A DNA stretch of 64,000 nucleotides from Brenneria izadpanahii (GTDB lineage: Bacteria; Pseudomonadota; Gammaproteobacteria; Enterobacterales; Enterobacteriaceae), in the NCBI RefSeq assembly GCF_017569925.1, contig NZ_CP050854.1:62001-126000 (forward strand), read 5' to 3'. A program made the translations under genes and the position numbers. Each line of letters opens with the position of its first letter. The stretch's first letter is position 1. Below are positions 34,733-44,705 of this stretch, one piece after another. Below the pieces are notes generated by a model. The model made no database searches and was not told the origin of the DNA. It was given only the letters and a program-made list of their open reading frames with translations.

Positions 34733-36802
34733 ATGACAGATAAGACTTTTCTGGTGGAAATCGGCACGGAAGAGCTGCCGCCGAAGGCTCTCCGTAATCT
34801 GGCGGAATCTTTTGCCGCCAACTTTACCGCGGAGCTGGACGCCGCCGGCCTGACGCACGGCGACGTGAAATGGTTCGCCGCGCCGCGTCGTCTGGCGCTG
34901 AAAGTGGCGAATTTAAGCGCCGCTCAGCCGGATCGGGAAATAGAAAAACGCGGCCCGGCGGTAGCGCAGGCGTTTGACGCCGCAGGCCAGCCGACCAAAG
35001 CGGCGGAAGGCTGGGCGCGCGGCTGCGGCATTACGATCGATCAGGCTGAACGTCTGAAAACCGATAAAGGCGAATGGCTGTTGTACCGCGCGCAGGTTAA
35101 AGGCGAGCGGGCGCAGGCGTTGCTGACCGGTATGGTTAACAATGCGCTGGCCAAACTGCCGATCCCGAAACTGATGCGCTGGGGCGATAAAGACACCCAG
35201 TTCGTGCGTCCGGTACATACCGTTACCCTGCTGCTGGGCGATGAGCTGATCTCTGGCGCCGTGCTGGGCATTGATTCCGCCCGCACCATCCGCGGTCACC
35301 GCTTTATGGGCGAAGCGGAATTCACCATCGATAACGCCGATCAATATCCGCAAATTCTGCTGGAGCGCGGCAAAGTGATGGCGGATTACGAGGCGCGTAA
35401 AGCGAAAATCAAGCAGGACGCCGAGTCCGCCGCCCGCAAGATCGGCGGTAATGCCGATCTGAATGACAGCCTGTTGGAAGAAGTGGCTTCGCTGGTGGAG
35501 TGGCCGGTGGTGCTGACGGCGAAGTTTGAAGAAAAATTCCTCGCGGTGCCGGCAGAAGCGCTGGTGTATACCATGAAGGGCGACCAGAAATACTTCCCGG
35601 TGTACGACAACGGCGGCAAGCTGCTACCGAACTTTATTTTTGTCGCCAACATCGAATCCAGCGATCCGCAGCAGATTATTTCCGGTAACGAAAAAGTTGT
35701 GCGCCCGCGTTTGGCTGATGCGGAGTTCTTCTTCAATACCGACCGTAAAAAACGGCTGGAAGACCATCTGCCGCGTTTGGAAACCGTGCTGTTCCAGCAG
35801 CAGTTGGGTTCGCTGCGCGATAAAACCGACCGTATCCAGGCGCTGGCGGGCTGGGTGGCCGAGCAGATCGGCGCTGACGTGAACCACGCCACCCGCGCGG
35901 GGCTGCTGTCCAAGTGCGATCTGATGACCAACATGGTGTTTGAATTCACCGATACGCAGGGCGTGATGGGGATGCACTATGCGCGTCATGACGGTGAAGC
36001 GGAAGATGTCGCCGTCGCGTTGAACGAGCAGTATCAGCCGCGTTTCGCCGGTGACGACCTGCCTTCTTCCGCGGTGGCCTGCGCGCTGGCGATTGCCGAT
36101 AAAATGGATTCGCTGGCGGGGATTTTCGGCATCGGCCAACATCCGAAAGGCGATAAAGACCCGTTTGCGCTGCGCCGTGCGGCGTTAGGGGTTTTGCGCA
36201 TCATCGTCGAGAAACGTTTGCCGCTGGATCTGCAGACCCTGACGGAAGAAGCGGTGCGCCTGTATGGCGACAAGCTGACCAACGCCAAGGTGGTGGATGA
36301 TGTGATTGAGTTTATGCTCGGCCGCTTCCGCGCCTGGTATCAGGAAGAAGGCCACAGCGTGGATACCATTCAGGCGGTGCTGGCGCGTCGTCCGACGCGT
36401 CCGGCGGATTTCGACGCCCGGGTGAAAGCGGTGAGCCACTTCCGTACGCTGGAGGCTTCCGCCGCACTGGCCGCCGCCAATAAACGCGTTTCCAATATTC
36501 TGGCGAAATCCAGCGATACGCTGAAAGAGAACGTCGATGCGGCCTTGCTGAAAGATCCCGCGGAAATTACGTTGGCGACGCATCTGGTGGTGCTGCGCGA
36601 CAAGCTGGCGCCGTTATTTGCCGAGGGCAATTATCAGGATGCGTTGGTGGAGCTGGCCGCACTGCGCGAGCCGGTTGACGCCTTCTTCGATCAGGTTATG
36701 GTAATGGCCGATGACGCGGCCGTGCGCGTTAACCGCCTGACGTTGCTCAATGAGCTGCGTAATCTGTTCCTGAAAGTGGCGGATATTTCGCTGTTGCAGT
36801 AA
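34733..36802 (+). CDS. glyS: glycyl-tRNA synthetase beta subunit
   Basis: 689 residues, the same as E. coli GlyS. Start [20 protein letters not shown]; the C-terminal anticodon-binding domain ends [20 protein letters not shown]. Binds tRNA(Gly) and completes the tetramer with GlyQ. AGAGGCAG lies before the ATG. Second gene of a two-gene operon. Confidence 0.97.
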   Translation: MTDKTFLVEIGTEELPPKALRNLAESFAANFTAELDAAGLTHGDVKWFAAPRRLALKVANLSAAQPDREIEKRGPAVAQAFDAAGQPTKAAEGWARGCGITIDQAERLKTDKGEWLLYRAQVKGERAQALLTGMVNNALAKLPIPKLMRWGDKDTQFVRPVHTVTLLLGDELISGAVLGIDSARTIRGHRFMGEAEFTIDNADQYPQILLERGKVMADYEARKAKIKQDAESAARKIGGNADLNDSLLEEVASLVEWPVVLTAKFEEKFLAVPAEALVYTMKGDQKYFPVYDNGGKLLPNFIFVANIESSDPQQIISGNEKVVRPRLADAEFFFNTDRKKRLEDHLPRLETVLFQQQLGSLRDKTDRIQALAGWVAEQIGADVNHATRAGLLSKCDLMTNMVFEFTDTQGVMGMHYARHDGEAEDVAVALNEQYQPRFAGDDLPSSAVACALAIADKMDSLAGIFGIGQHPKGDKDPFALRRAALGVLRIIVEKRLPLDLQTLTEEAVRLYGDKLTNAKVVDDVIEFMLGRFRAWYQEEGHSVDTIQAVLARRPTRPADFDARVKAVSHFRTLEASAALAAANKRVSNILAKSSDTLKENVDAALLKDPAEITLATHLVVLRDKLAPLFAEGNYQDALVELAALREPVDAFFDQVMVMADDAAVRVNRLTLLNELRNLFLKVADISLLQ

Positions 36803-37444
36803 TGTTCCCGCGCTTCCTCTTCATGCCGGAGGGGGAGCGCGCGCTCCTGACGGTTTTGCCTGTTCTTAACGGCCCGATTGCTCCAATGCCATGCGATAAC
36901 GGGGGTTAATACCGGCGCATTTCCAACGCCTGAAAATTTAAATTATTTATGGCTTAATTAGCCTGGCGCTGATTTTTATATTAATTCATTAACACATAAA
37001 TATAAATTAAACATCATTCCATTAACGCAAGCCATTAATTAATATTTCATCTACTCAACATAGTGACAATTATTTTTTTACCTATATTAGGCATGCTGTT
37101 AACGTTAATTATAACCATATATATGATGTTGTTTTTATTATATTTCATTTTTTGTGAAATAGAATAAAGATCACAATTATCCTGTAATCCCAAGCCTATA
37201 ATGGAAATAAATCTCAGTTTCGCCTGATAAGTTAAGAAGTATAAGTAAAATAAATAACACCATGATTTTATTTGTTTTAGTTATATCTGGTGGATTTAAA
37301 ATCGTAATCAATAAGGGGGCGGCCGGGTAATTCAGGAAAACCGCGGCGCCTGCAATTGAAAGATGAAGGATATATTTAATCTCTTGATTACCAGACAGAG
37401 GAATAGTCCTGTTGTTGGTCAGGTAGGACAAAGAAAAATAATGA
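36803..37444. other. AT-rich intergenic region after glyS
   Basis: No gene supported. The first 60 bases contain inverted GC-rich pieces (GCGCTTCCTC...GAGGGGGAGCGC) that could end glyQS transcription. The region 36930-37180 is very AT-rich. A minus-strand open frame at 37177-37431 has two hydrophobic stretches but only a TTG start and no ribosome-binding site. Confidence 0.4.
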
Positions 37445-37590
37445 AATAATGCACTCGAAATAATTCGAGTTGCAGGAAGGCGGCGGCAAATCTGCCAGGA
37501 ACGGATTTGAACGCTCCCGAAAGGGTAAGACTTATGGATGGGCCAAGTGACAAAGCCAACGCGTATGCAACTTGAAGTATGACGAGTATG
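37445..37590. repeat. enterobacterial dispersed repeat, copy 2 (inverted)
   Basis: ATTCGAGTTGCAGGAAGGCG at the left and CCAACGCGTATGCAACTTGA at the right are the reverse complement of the ends of 22190-22375. It lies 90 bp before the iron alcohol dehydrogenase gene. Confidence 0.65.
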
Positions 37591-37678
37591 ACCGGGGTAT
37601 TTTGAACCGATAGCGCCATGACTCTCTGTCTGCTGTAAAACTATTTACATAGCTTATTATTAATTACAGGAGTTCATT

Positions 37679-38824
37679 ATGAGTGCGATTAACTTTTCTA
37701 TCCCGCGTGATATCACCTACGGTGAAAATGCGATGGAGCGGCTTGCCACCTTAAGGGGAAGCCGGGCGGCGATTGTCACCGGCGGCAGCTCGATGAAGCG
37801 GCACGGCTTTCTGGCCCAGGCCGAAAAACTGCTCAATCAGGCGGGCATGGAGTGCCTGCTGATTGATAATGTCGAGCCCAACCCCTCCGTAGCGACGGTA
37901 CAGCGCGGCGCTAAAGCGATGCTTGAATTTCAGCCGGACTGGATCGTGGCGATTGGCGGCGGATCCGCCATCGACGCGGCGAAAGTCATGTGGTGCTTCT
38001 ATGAGCATCCGCATCTTACGCTGGAAGATATCCTGCCCGTCGGCTCCATGCCGCCGCTGCGCAACAAAGCCAAATTTGTGGCGATCCCCTCCACCAGCGG
38101 TTCGGCTTCGGAAATCACCGCATTTTCCGTGATTACCGATACGGAAAGCCATATTAAATATCCCATCGTTGCTTCTGATATGGTGCCGGACATCGCTATC
38201 CTCGATCCGGCCATTCCGGCAACCTGTCCGCCGCACATTACGGCGCATTCGGGCATGGACGTGCTGACCCACGCGCTGGAAGCCTACGTGTCCACCGCCG
38301 CCACCTCGTTTACCGACCCCTATGCGCTGGAGGCCATTCGGCTGGTATTTGAGAATCTGGAAACGGCCTACCTTTCACCGGATAACATGCAGGCGCGTTA
38401 TCACATGCACAACGCTTCTGCGCTGGCGGGCATTGCGTTTACCAACGCCTCGCTGGGCATCATCCATTCGCTGGCGCACAAGATTGGCGGCGAGTTCGGC
38501 GTTACGCACGGTCTGGCCAACGCCATAATGCTGCCTTACGTGATCCAGTTTAATCGTCACTGGACCAATAAATATCAACAGATAGAAAAACGTTTCGGCA
38601 TCATCAACCTGGCCGAAGCCATTCGGGATCTGAACCATCGGTTAAACATTCCCGATACGTTCCGCGAGTGCGATGAAGTGGATTTTTGCGAAGAGAAGTT
38701 TATGAAAGTTCTCGATCGTATGAGCCAGAACGCGCTGGACGATCCTTGTACGCTGACTAACCCCGGCAGCCCGAAAGTGGAAGACATGAAGGAGCTGTAT
38801 ACCGTTTCCTACTACGGAAATTAA
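37679..38824 (+). CDS. iron-containing alcohol dehydrogenase (group III)
   Basis: 381 residues. Nucleotide loop IVAIGGGSAIDAAKVMW near 89-105 and the four iron ligands Asp194, His198 (HSGMDVLTHALEAY), His263 and His277 (IIHSLAHKIGGEFGVTHGLA), in the same positions as in FucO. Oxidises or reduces short alcohols/aldehydes with NAD(P). It differs from YiaY, the E. coli member near aldB, in its N-terminus (MSAINFSIPRDITYGENAME). AGGAG precedes the ATG; a strong hairpin follows, so it is a single-gene unit. Substrate unknown. Confidence 0.9.
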   Translation: MSAINFSIPRDITYGENAMERLATLRGSRAAIVTGGSSMKRHGFLAQAEKLLNQAGMECLLIDNVEPNPSVATVQRGAKAMLEFQPDWIVAIGGGSAIDAAKVMWCFYEHPHLTLEDILPVGSMPPLRNKAKFVAIPSTSGSASEITAFSVITDTESHIKYPIVASDMVPDIAILDPAIPATCPPHITAHSGMDVLTHALEAYVSTAATSFTDPYALEAIRLVFENLETAYLSPDNMQARYHMHNASALAGIAFTNASLGIIHSLAHKIGGEFGVTHGLANAIMLPYVIQFNRHWTNKYQQIEKRFGIINLAEAIRDLNHRLNIPDTFRECDEVDFCEEKFMKVLDRMSQNALDDPCTLTNPGSPKVEDMKELYTVSYYGN

Positions 38825-38845
38825 TCCCCGTTCGCGCTAACCGAC

Positions 38846-38881
38846 AACGTCCGGGAGCGGTTTTCCGCTCGCGGACGTTTT
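38846..38881 (+). terminator. rho-independent terminator after the iron alcohol dehydrogenase
   Basis: AACGTCCGGGAGCGG pairs with CCGCTCGCGGACGTTT (one mismatch) around TTTTC and runs into TTTTAG. It begins 22 bp after the stop. Confidence 0.75.
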
Positions 38882-39082
38882 AGTATTTATCTATCCTGCT
38901 GCTCAAAAGCGGTTTGCAGTGCTGATACCAGCAGATCGCAACCGCGCGGCCTTCGCCGCTTTTCCCTCTGCGGCATGAACTGATTGATTCAACTATGCTT
39001 ACGGTTATCTGAAATACGCTTGCGGCGTGTTCTCTATGTGAAAACTTCAACGATCAACAAGCCTGTACAACAGGGGGATGGA

Positions 39083-39799
39083 ATGAAAGGATTGATGGAA
39101 TATCGCTCACGCTGGCTATTGCCGGTACTGATGTTTTTTATGGCGTTGCAGCTTACCGCATGCGGCGATTCTGAAGCCGACCAACGCAAAGCGTTTATTG
39201 ATTTTCTGCAAACGGTCCATTTGCAGCAGGATGGGAAACTGCCAGCGCTGAGCGAAGAGCAAAAAACGAAATTCGGGCCTTTTGTTGACGATTACGCGAT
39301 TTTAACCACATTTTCTCAACAGTTGAATCAAGCGGTGGCGGTAAGCCTGACGCCGATGCTCGAACAGGTTTCCCAGATTCGCGTACCGCAGGATTATCTG
39401 TTGCAGCGCGACAATTTACGCCAATCCATCGGGGCGATGAACCAACTGGGGCAGCAGATTCAAGGGGCGAAGGCGCAGGCGGACAACGCCCTGCGTACGC
39501 GCAAGCAGCCGGAGGAATTGCAGGTGGTTTACGGGCGGCTGTATGCACAAGTCGTTATGCAGCCGACCAATGTACTGCTGCCCATCATTCCCAGCGCCAT
39601 TTCGTTTATACAAGCTCTGATACAGGTGGGCGATTACCTTGAAGCGCAGGGCAGTCAGGCGGTTTTTAACGGTAGTTCGGTACAGTTCCCGACGCAGCAG
39701 CAGGTTGCGCAATACAACAGCATGGTGTCAAGGCTGGCGAGCCAGCAGCAGGATCTGATGAATGCGATGAAATCTCTGAACGGTTCCGCCAACCGGTAG
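39083..39799 (+). CDS. yiaF: DUF3053 lipoprotein YiaF
   Basis: 238 residues, E. coli YiaF 236. Lipoprotein signal with lipobox (FFMALQLTACGDSEADQRK), then the DUF3053 body (RKAFIDFLQTVHLQ, KFGPFVDDYAILTTFSQQLN, FPTQQQVAQYNSMVSRLASQ). Asp is absent after the lipidated Cys (Gly-Asp follows), which suggests outer-membrane sorting. Start chosen at 39083 after GGGGGATGG; the upstream open frame is not needed. Function unknown. Confidence 0.88.
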   Translation: MKGLMEYRSRWLLPVLMFFMALQLTACGDSEADQRKAFIDFLQTVHLQQDGKLPALSEEQKTKFGPFVDDYAILTTFSQQLNQAVAVSLTPMLEQVSQIRVPQDYLLQRDNLRQSIGAMNQLGQQIQGAKAQADNALRTRKQPEELQVVYGRLYAQVVMQPTNVLLPIIPSAISFIQALIQVGDYLEAQGSQAVFNGSSVQFPTQQQVAQYNSMVSRLASQQQDLMNAMKSLNGSANR

Positions 39800-39891
39800 G
39801 GCGATGACGTTCCGTTCGCCCGAATCGACCTCGAATCAAAAATAAATTGTGATTCAACTCTCATAAATGGAATAAATGAATGTTAAGGATA

Positions 39892-39907
39892 TGTGATGCG
39901 CGTCACA
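39892..39907. promoter_or_regulatory. CRP site 1 upstream of mtlA
   Basis: TGTGATGCGCGTCACA is a perfect TGTGA-N6-TCACA match, 249 bp before mtlA. The E. coli mtl promoter is likewise known for several CRP sites. Confidence 0.75.
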
Positions 39908-39954
39908 TATCCATCTGATTCCATTGTCCGAATTTTGTTCAATTTTCCCCTTTT

Positions 39955-39970
39955 TGTGAACTCCATCACT
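39955..39970. promoter_or_regulatory. CRP site 2 upstream of mtlA
   Basis: TGTGAACTCCATCACT matches the core at nine of ten positions, 63 bp after site 1 (about six helical turns, so on the same DNA face). Confidence 0.6.
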
Positions 39971-39998
39971 CATTTGTGACCCTGATGTGGGTCGAATG

Positions 39999-40014
39999 TG
40001 TGATTTTTGTCACA
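39999..40014. promoter_or_regulatory. CRP site 3 upstream of mtlA
   Basis: TGTGATTTTTGTCACA is another perfect core match, 44 bp after site 2 and 142 bp before the mtlA start. Three sites fit strong glucose control of mannitol use. Confidence 0.75.
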
Positions 40015-40155
40015 AAAAAGGGGCTCAGTTGCTATGCGAAAACAGAGTGCTAGAGTCCGTACTGCATACGGGAATGCGGACGGATATTGGTCACTCCGCT
40101 CACGATAAAAATCACGCGCTCTCATCGTCAGCGCGCTCAATAGGAGTGTGTTTTT

Positions 40156-42072
40156 ATGCTTTCACCAGATATCAAGATCAAAGTTCAGAACTTTGGTCGC
40201 TTTCTAAGCAACATGGTGATGCCCAACATCGGCGCATTTATCGCCTGGGGTATTATTACCGCGTTGTTTATTCCTACGGGTTGGCTCCCTAACGAGACGC
40301 TGGCGAAACTTGTCGGGCCAATGATCTCCTACCTGCTGCCGCTGCTGATCGGTTATACCGGCGGCCGCCTGGTGTTTGGCGAACGCGGCGGCGTCGTCGG
40401 CGCGATCACCACGATGGGGGTTATCGCCGGGACGGATATTCCCATGTTCATGGGCGCGATGATTGCCGGCCCGTTGGGCGGCTGGGCCATTAAGCGTTTC
40501 GATCGCCTGGTTGACGGCAAAATCAAAAGCGGTTTTGAAATGCTGGTCAACAACTTCTCCGCCGGTATTATCGGCATGCTGTTGGCGATCCTGTCGTTTC
40601 TGGCCATCGGCCCGCTGGTCGAACTCTTCTCACAGGCGCTGGCCGCCGGCGTAAACGTGATGGTGCGCAACGGCCTGTTGCCGTTAACCTCTATTTTCGT
40701 CGAACCCGCGAAAATTCTGTTCCTGAACAATGCGATTAACCACGGCATCTTCTCGCCGCTGGGTATTCAGCAGGCGACTGAAACCGGGAAATCCATCTTC
40801 TTCCTGATTGAAGCCAACCCCGGCCCCGGCCTCGGCGTGCTGGTCGCCTATATGATTTTTGGCCGCGGCAACGCCAAAGAGTCTGCGCCAGGGGCGGCGA
40901 TTATCCACTTCTTAGGCGGGATCCACGAAATTTACTTCCCTTACGTGCTGATGAATCCGCGCCTGATCATTGCCGTTATCCTAGGCGGTATGACCGGCGT
41001 GTTTACCCTCGGCCTGCTGGGCGGCGGTTTGATTTCTCCGGCGTCTCCGGGATCGATTCTGGCCGTGCTGGCAATGACGCCGAAAGGCGCGTACTTCGCC
41101 AATATTGTGGCGATCACGGCGGCATTTGCCGTGTCCTTCGTGGTTTCCGTGATTCTGCTGAAAAGCACGAAAAACAAAACCGAGGAAGATCTTAGCGAAG
41201 CCACTCGCCGCATGCAGGATATGAAATCGTCCGCGAAAGGCGGCGATCGCGCCAACGCCGGCGTCAGCGGCGATCTGAGCACTGTGCGTAAAATCATCGT
41301 CGCCTGTGATGCCGGTATGGGTTCCAGCGCCATGGGGGCCGGCGTGCTGCGCAAGAAGGTGCAGGATGCCGGGCTGAAAAATGTCTCCGTCACCAACAGC
41401 GCCATCAATAACCTGCCGGAAGACGTCGATCTGGTCATTACCCATCGTGACCTGACCGAACGCGCGCTGCGCCATGCGCCGCAGGCTCAGCATATCTCGT
41501 TGACCAACTTCCTTGACAGCCAGCTATATAGCGATCTGGTCGCGCGTCTTGTCGCCGCACAGGGCGGCGCTTCTCAGGCGCCGGTTAGCGAAGCCGCTAA
41601 ACCGGATGTTGCCGCTGAAGGATCGAAACTGTTCCAACTGAGCGCCGCCAATGTGTTCCTTAATCAACATGCGGACACCAAAGAGCAGGCGATCCGTTTT
41701 GCCGGCGAACAACTGGTGAAAGGCGGTTACGTCGAACCGGCCTACGTTGATGCCATGCTGGAGCGTGAAAAACTGACGACAACCTATCTGGGCGAATCCA
41801 TCGCGGTGCCGCACGGGACGATCGAAGCGAAAGACCAGGTGCTGAAAACCGGCGTGGTCTTCTGCCAGTTCCCCGACGGCGTGCGCTTTGGCGAAAGCGA
41901 TGATGACGTCGCTCGCCTGGTTATCGGTATTGCCGCCCGTAATAACGAACATATTCAGGTCATCGCCAGCCTGACGAACGCGCTGGATGATGAATCAGTG
42001 ATTGAACGTCTGGCGCATACCCAGAACGTGCAGGATGTGCTCGATCTGCTGTCGGGCAAAAAGAGCGCCTGA
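40156..42072 (+). CDS. mtlA: mannitol PTS permease EIICBA
   Basis: 638 residues, fused EIIC-EIIB-EIIA as in E. coli (637). The membrane EIIC part spans about residues 1-340 with GGIHEIYFPYVLMNPRL; EIIB carries the phosphocysteine Cys384 in ACDAGMGSSAMGAG; EIIA carries the phosphohistidine His553 in AVPHGTIEAKDQVL. Takes up mannitol and phosphorylates it to mannitol-1-phosphate. TAGGAG lies upstream of the ATG. First gene of mtlA-mtlD-mtlR, under multiple CRP sites and probably MtlR repression. Confidence 0.97.
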   Translation: MLSPDIKIKVQNFGRFLSNMVMPNIGAFIAWGIITALFIPTGWLPNETLAKLVGPMISYLLPLLIGYTGGRLVFGERGGVVGAITTMGVIAGTDIPMFMGAMIAGPLGGWAIKRFDRLVDGKIKSGFEMLVNNFSAGIIGMLLAILSFLAIGPLVELFSQALAAGVNVMVRNGLLPLTSIFVEPAKILFLNNAINHGIFSPLGIQQATETGKSIFFLIEANPGPGLGVLVAYMIFGRGNAKESAPGAAIIHFLGGIHEIYFPYVLMNPRLIIAVILGGMTGVFTLGLLGGGLISPASPGSILAVLAMTPKGAYFANIVAITAAFAVSFVVSVILLKSTKNKTEEDLSEATRRMQDMKSSAKGGDRANAGVSGDLSTVRKIIVACDAGMGSSAMGAGVLRKKVQDAGLKNVSVTNSAINNLPEDVDLVITHRDLTERALRHAPQAQHISLTNFLDSQLYSDLVARLVAAQGGASQAPVSEAAKPDVAAEGSKLFQLSAANVFLNQHADTKEQAIRFAGEQLVKGGYVEPAYVDAMLEREKLTTTYLGESIAVPHGTIEAKDQVLKTGVVFCQFPDGVRFGESDDDVARLVIGIAARNNEHIQVIASLTNALDDESVIERLAHTQNVQDVLDLLSGKKSA

Positions 42073-42134
42073 GTTCACGGCGATGCCAACCGTGGACGGC
42101 CTCTTTTCTGAATGTTGTTTTAAAAGGGTAAAGC

Positions 42135-43286
42135 ATGATGAAAGCATTACATTTTGGTGCCGGTAATATCGGCCGGGGATTCATAGGTAAATTGTTGGCC
42201 GACGCCAACGTCGAACTGACTTTCGCCGACGTCAATCAGACGCTGCTGGATGCGCTGAACAGCCGCAAAAGCTATCAGGTCCGCATCGTGGGAGAACAAA
42301 CGCGCCTTGATACCGTTAGTAACGTCAGCGCCGTTCACAGCGGCAGTCCGGAGGCGATTGCGCTGATTGCCGAAGTCGATCTGGTCACCACGGCCGTCGG
42401 GCCGCAAATTCTGGAAAAGATCGCCGGCGCTATCGCGCAGGGGCTGGTGAAACGGCATGCCAACGGCAATTCGCGGCCGCTGAATATTATCGCCTGCGAA
42501 AATATGGTGCGCGGCACCAGTCAGCTCAAGCAGCATGTGCTGAAACTGCTGCCGGCGGCTCAGCAGCAGTGGGCGGCGGAACATGTGGGATTCGTCGATT
42601 CCGCCGTTGACCGTATCGTTCCGCCTTCCGAAGCCGGCAACAGCGATGTGCTGGCCGTGACGGTAGAAACCTTCAGCGAATGGATCGTCGATCAAACCCA
42701 GTTCAAGGGTACGCCTCCGGCTATTCCCGGTATGGAGTTGACCGATAATCTGATGGCATTTGTCGAACGCAAGCTGTTTACGCTCAACACCGGCCACGCC
42801 ATTACCGCTTATCTGGGGCAGCAGGCCAAACACCAGACTATCCGTGACGCCATTCTCGACCCGAAAGTGCGCGCCGTGGTCAAAGGGGCGATGGAGGAGA
42901 GCGGCGCGGTATTGATTAAGCGCTACGGCTTCGATCCTGAGAAACATGCCGCTTACATCAATAAGATCCTCAGCCGTTTTGAAAACCCCTACCTGCACGA
43001 CGACGTTGAGCGCGTGGGCCGTCAGCCATTGCGCAAACTGAGCGCCGGCGACCGGCTGATTAAGCCGCTGCTGGGGACGCTGGAGTACCAACTGCCGCAT
43101 GATAATCTGATTATCGGCATTGCGGCGGCGATGCATTTCCGCAGTGAGCAGGATCCCCAGGCGCAGGAGTTGGCGGCGCTATTGGAAAAACTTGGGCCGC
43201 AAGCGACACTGGCGCAGATTTCCGGCCTGGATGCCGACAGCCAGGTTGTCGCCCAGGCGGTGAGCGCCTATAACGCCATGCCGTAA
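42135..43286 (+). CDS. mtlD: mannitol-1-phosphate 5-dehydrogenase
   Basis: 383 residues (E. coli 382). Converts mannitol-1-phosphate to fructose-6-phosphate with NAD+. NAD-binding [15 protein letters not shown] at the N-terminus, ACENMVRG, and the catalytic-lysine segment [20 protein letters not shown]. Two adjacent ATGs (42135, 42138); AAGGG spacing favours the first. 62 bp after mtlA. A hairpin follows at 43349. Confidence 0.97.
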   Translation: MMKALHFGAGNIGRGFIGKLLADANVELTFADVNQTLLDALNSRKSYQVRIVGEQTRLDTVSNVSAVHSGSPEAIALIAEVDLVTTAVGPQILEKIAGAIAQGLVKRHANGNSRPLNIIACENMVRGTSQLKQHVLKLLPAAQQQWAAEHVGFVDSAVDRIVPPSEAGNSDVLAVTVETFSEWIVDQTQFKGTPPAIPGMELTDNLMAFVERKLFTLNTGHAITAYLGQQAKHQTIRDAILDPKVRAVVKGAMEESGAVLIKRYGFDPEKHAAYINKILSRFENPYLHDDVERVGRQPLRKLSAGDRLIKPLLGTLEYQLPHDNLIIGIAAAMHFRSEQDPQAQELAALLEKLGPQATLAQISGLDADSQVVAQAVSAYNAMP

Positions 43287-43348
43287 TCGGCGCGTCTCGG
43301 CGCCAGGCAGATCATTTCCTCTTCTTGATCCTTGGGGGCGTTCAGTTC

Positions 43349-43378
43349 GGGTGATGTCGGGCATAACCGGCATCACCC
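43349..43378. terminator. mtlD-mtlR intergenic hairpin
   Basis: GGGTGATG pairs with CATCACCC, extended by CGG/CCG inside, but no T-run follows. It may act as a partial terminator or RNA stabiliser that lowers mtlR expression relative to mtlAD. Confidence 0.5.
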
Positions 43379-43420
43379 TATCCGTCGGTAAATCCTATTG
43401 CCGGGGGATGAGGAATATAT

Positions 43421-43978
43421 GTGCGGGTTAACGGTGCGAGAGGGACGATGGAAGAAACACAGGCGTTTGAAAACCGGGTGCTTGAATCGCTGAATTCAGC
43501 AATCACGGTGCGCGACTTCATGCTCCGGGCCGTTGAGTTGCTGGCTGAGGCGGTCAGTATTCTTATGTTGCAGGTGTTCCGCAAGGATGACTATGCCGTT
43601 AAATATGCGGTCGAACCGCTGATGATGGGAACCGGGCCGCTGGGGGATCTGTGCGTACGTCTCAAGCTGATTTACGGATTAGGGATGATCAGCCGTAAAG
43701 AGTATGAGGACGCCGAATTGCTGATGGCGCTGGGCGAAGAATTATTGATCGACGAGCATGATTATCACTTTACGGACGATGAAATTCTCGGCACGGTCGG
43801 CGAACTGCACTGCGTCAACATCCTACCTACCGAGCCGCCGCTTCCCGCCGGGGGCGATCCTGACGATACCTTGCTGATTGGCATGCAGCAGCAGCGTTAT
43901 CAGCAGATGGTCCGCTCCACGTTGGTATTATCGCTTACGGAGCTGATTTCCCGGATTAGCTTGAAAAAAGCCTTTTAA
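43421..43978 (+). CDS. mtlR: mannitol operon repressor
   Basis: 185 residues, matching E. coli MtlR from MEETQAFENRVLE onward (RKDDYAVKYAVEPLMMGTG, RLKLIYGLGMISRKEYEDAE, ending LTELISRISLKKAF). An all-helical repressor of mtlAD with no classical helix-turn-helix. The GTG at 43421 has GAGGA seven bases upstream, while the ATG at 43448 has its only ribosome-like stretch too close, so the GTG is favoured. E. coli MtlR also has an N-terminal extension. Confidence 0.93.
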   Translation: MRVNGARGTMEETQAFENRVLESLNSAITVRDFMLRAVELLAEAVSILMLQVFRKDDYAVKYAVEPLMMGTGPLGDLCVRLKLIYGLGMISRKEYEDAELLMALGEELLIDEHDYHFTDDEILGTVGELHCVNILPTEPPLPAGGDPDDTLLIGMQQQRYQQMVRSTLVLSLTELISRISLKKAF

Positions 43979-44086
43979 CCTGCGTTTTCGTTCTCTGTTC
44001 GCTGCACCTGGAACAGGGTTTAGTGTATGCTTGCCCCCGCATGGTTCTCCAACGTCAAGTCAAGAAGGGCATACGGGTTATAAGTT

Positions 44087-44449
44087 ATGAAAGAGCAGGA
44101 AAAAGAAGAAATTAAACGTCTTAGCGATCAATTGGATAAGTTGAATCGTAAGCAAACCGTCCTGCTGGAGCAGGGAGATGCCGAAGCGATAGCCCTTAAT
44201 TTGGCGGCATGCGAGAAGCTGGCGGCGGAAATTGAGCGTCTGCGTAATGTGCGCGAGCAAAAACTCAGCCAGGAAGCGAAAAAATTGACCCGCTTGCCTT
44301 TCAGCCGCGTGATTACCAAAAAAGAGCAGGCCAATCTGGGCGCATTGAAGAAAAGCGTTCGCGGATTGGTGGTGGTGCACCCGATGACGGCGTTGGGGCG
44401 TGAGATGGGTTTAAAAGAAATGACGGGCTACGCCCCTAAACCATTTTAA
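44087..44449 (+). CDS. yibL: ribosome-associated protein YibL
   Basis: 120 residues, same size as E. coli YibL. The N-terminal two-thirds form a charged coiled coil ([35 protein letters not shown]), and the conserved end is [20 protein letters not shown]. Found with ribosomal subunits in E. coli; exact role unclear. It follows mtlR as in E. coli. The 256-bp gap to the next gene holds only a small GCCGCG/CGCGGC hairpin. Confidence 0.92.
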   Translation: MKEQEKEEIKRLSDQLDKLNRKQTVLLEQGDAEAIALNLAACEKLAAEIERLRNVREQKLSQEAKKLTRLPFSRVITKKEQANLGALKKSVRGLVVVHPMTALGREMGLKEMTGYAPKPF

Positions 44450-44705
44450 ACCGGCGCCGCTTCTGATTAATATCGTATTCGCCATTCCCCTAGCCATGCA
44501 GACCTTGTTGTCCGCATGGATTAAATCCTCAGGGATGCCTGAAAGATAGATAAACAGGCTGTGTCATCCCCGAAGTCTAGAGCCGCGTCGCGGCTAGGCC
44601 GTTTATCCCTCAACCCAGCCAGCCTGATCAAGTGGGTACCGTATCTGCCGGCGCTACCCGTCAGCCTCGCGCTCATAGGCGGCACTGCTCCGGCGGTGGT
44701 AGACA

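Noticed and set aside
37177..37431. Minus-strand 84-codon frame with two hydrophobic stretches
   Set aside because: Starts at TTG with no ribosome-binding site in a very AT-rich region; no recognisable family. Probably chance.
43321..43420. Strong terminator between mtlD and mtlR
   Set aside because: The hairpin lacks a T-run; called as a hairpin with uncertain function only.
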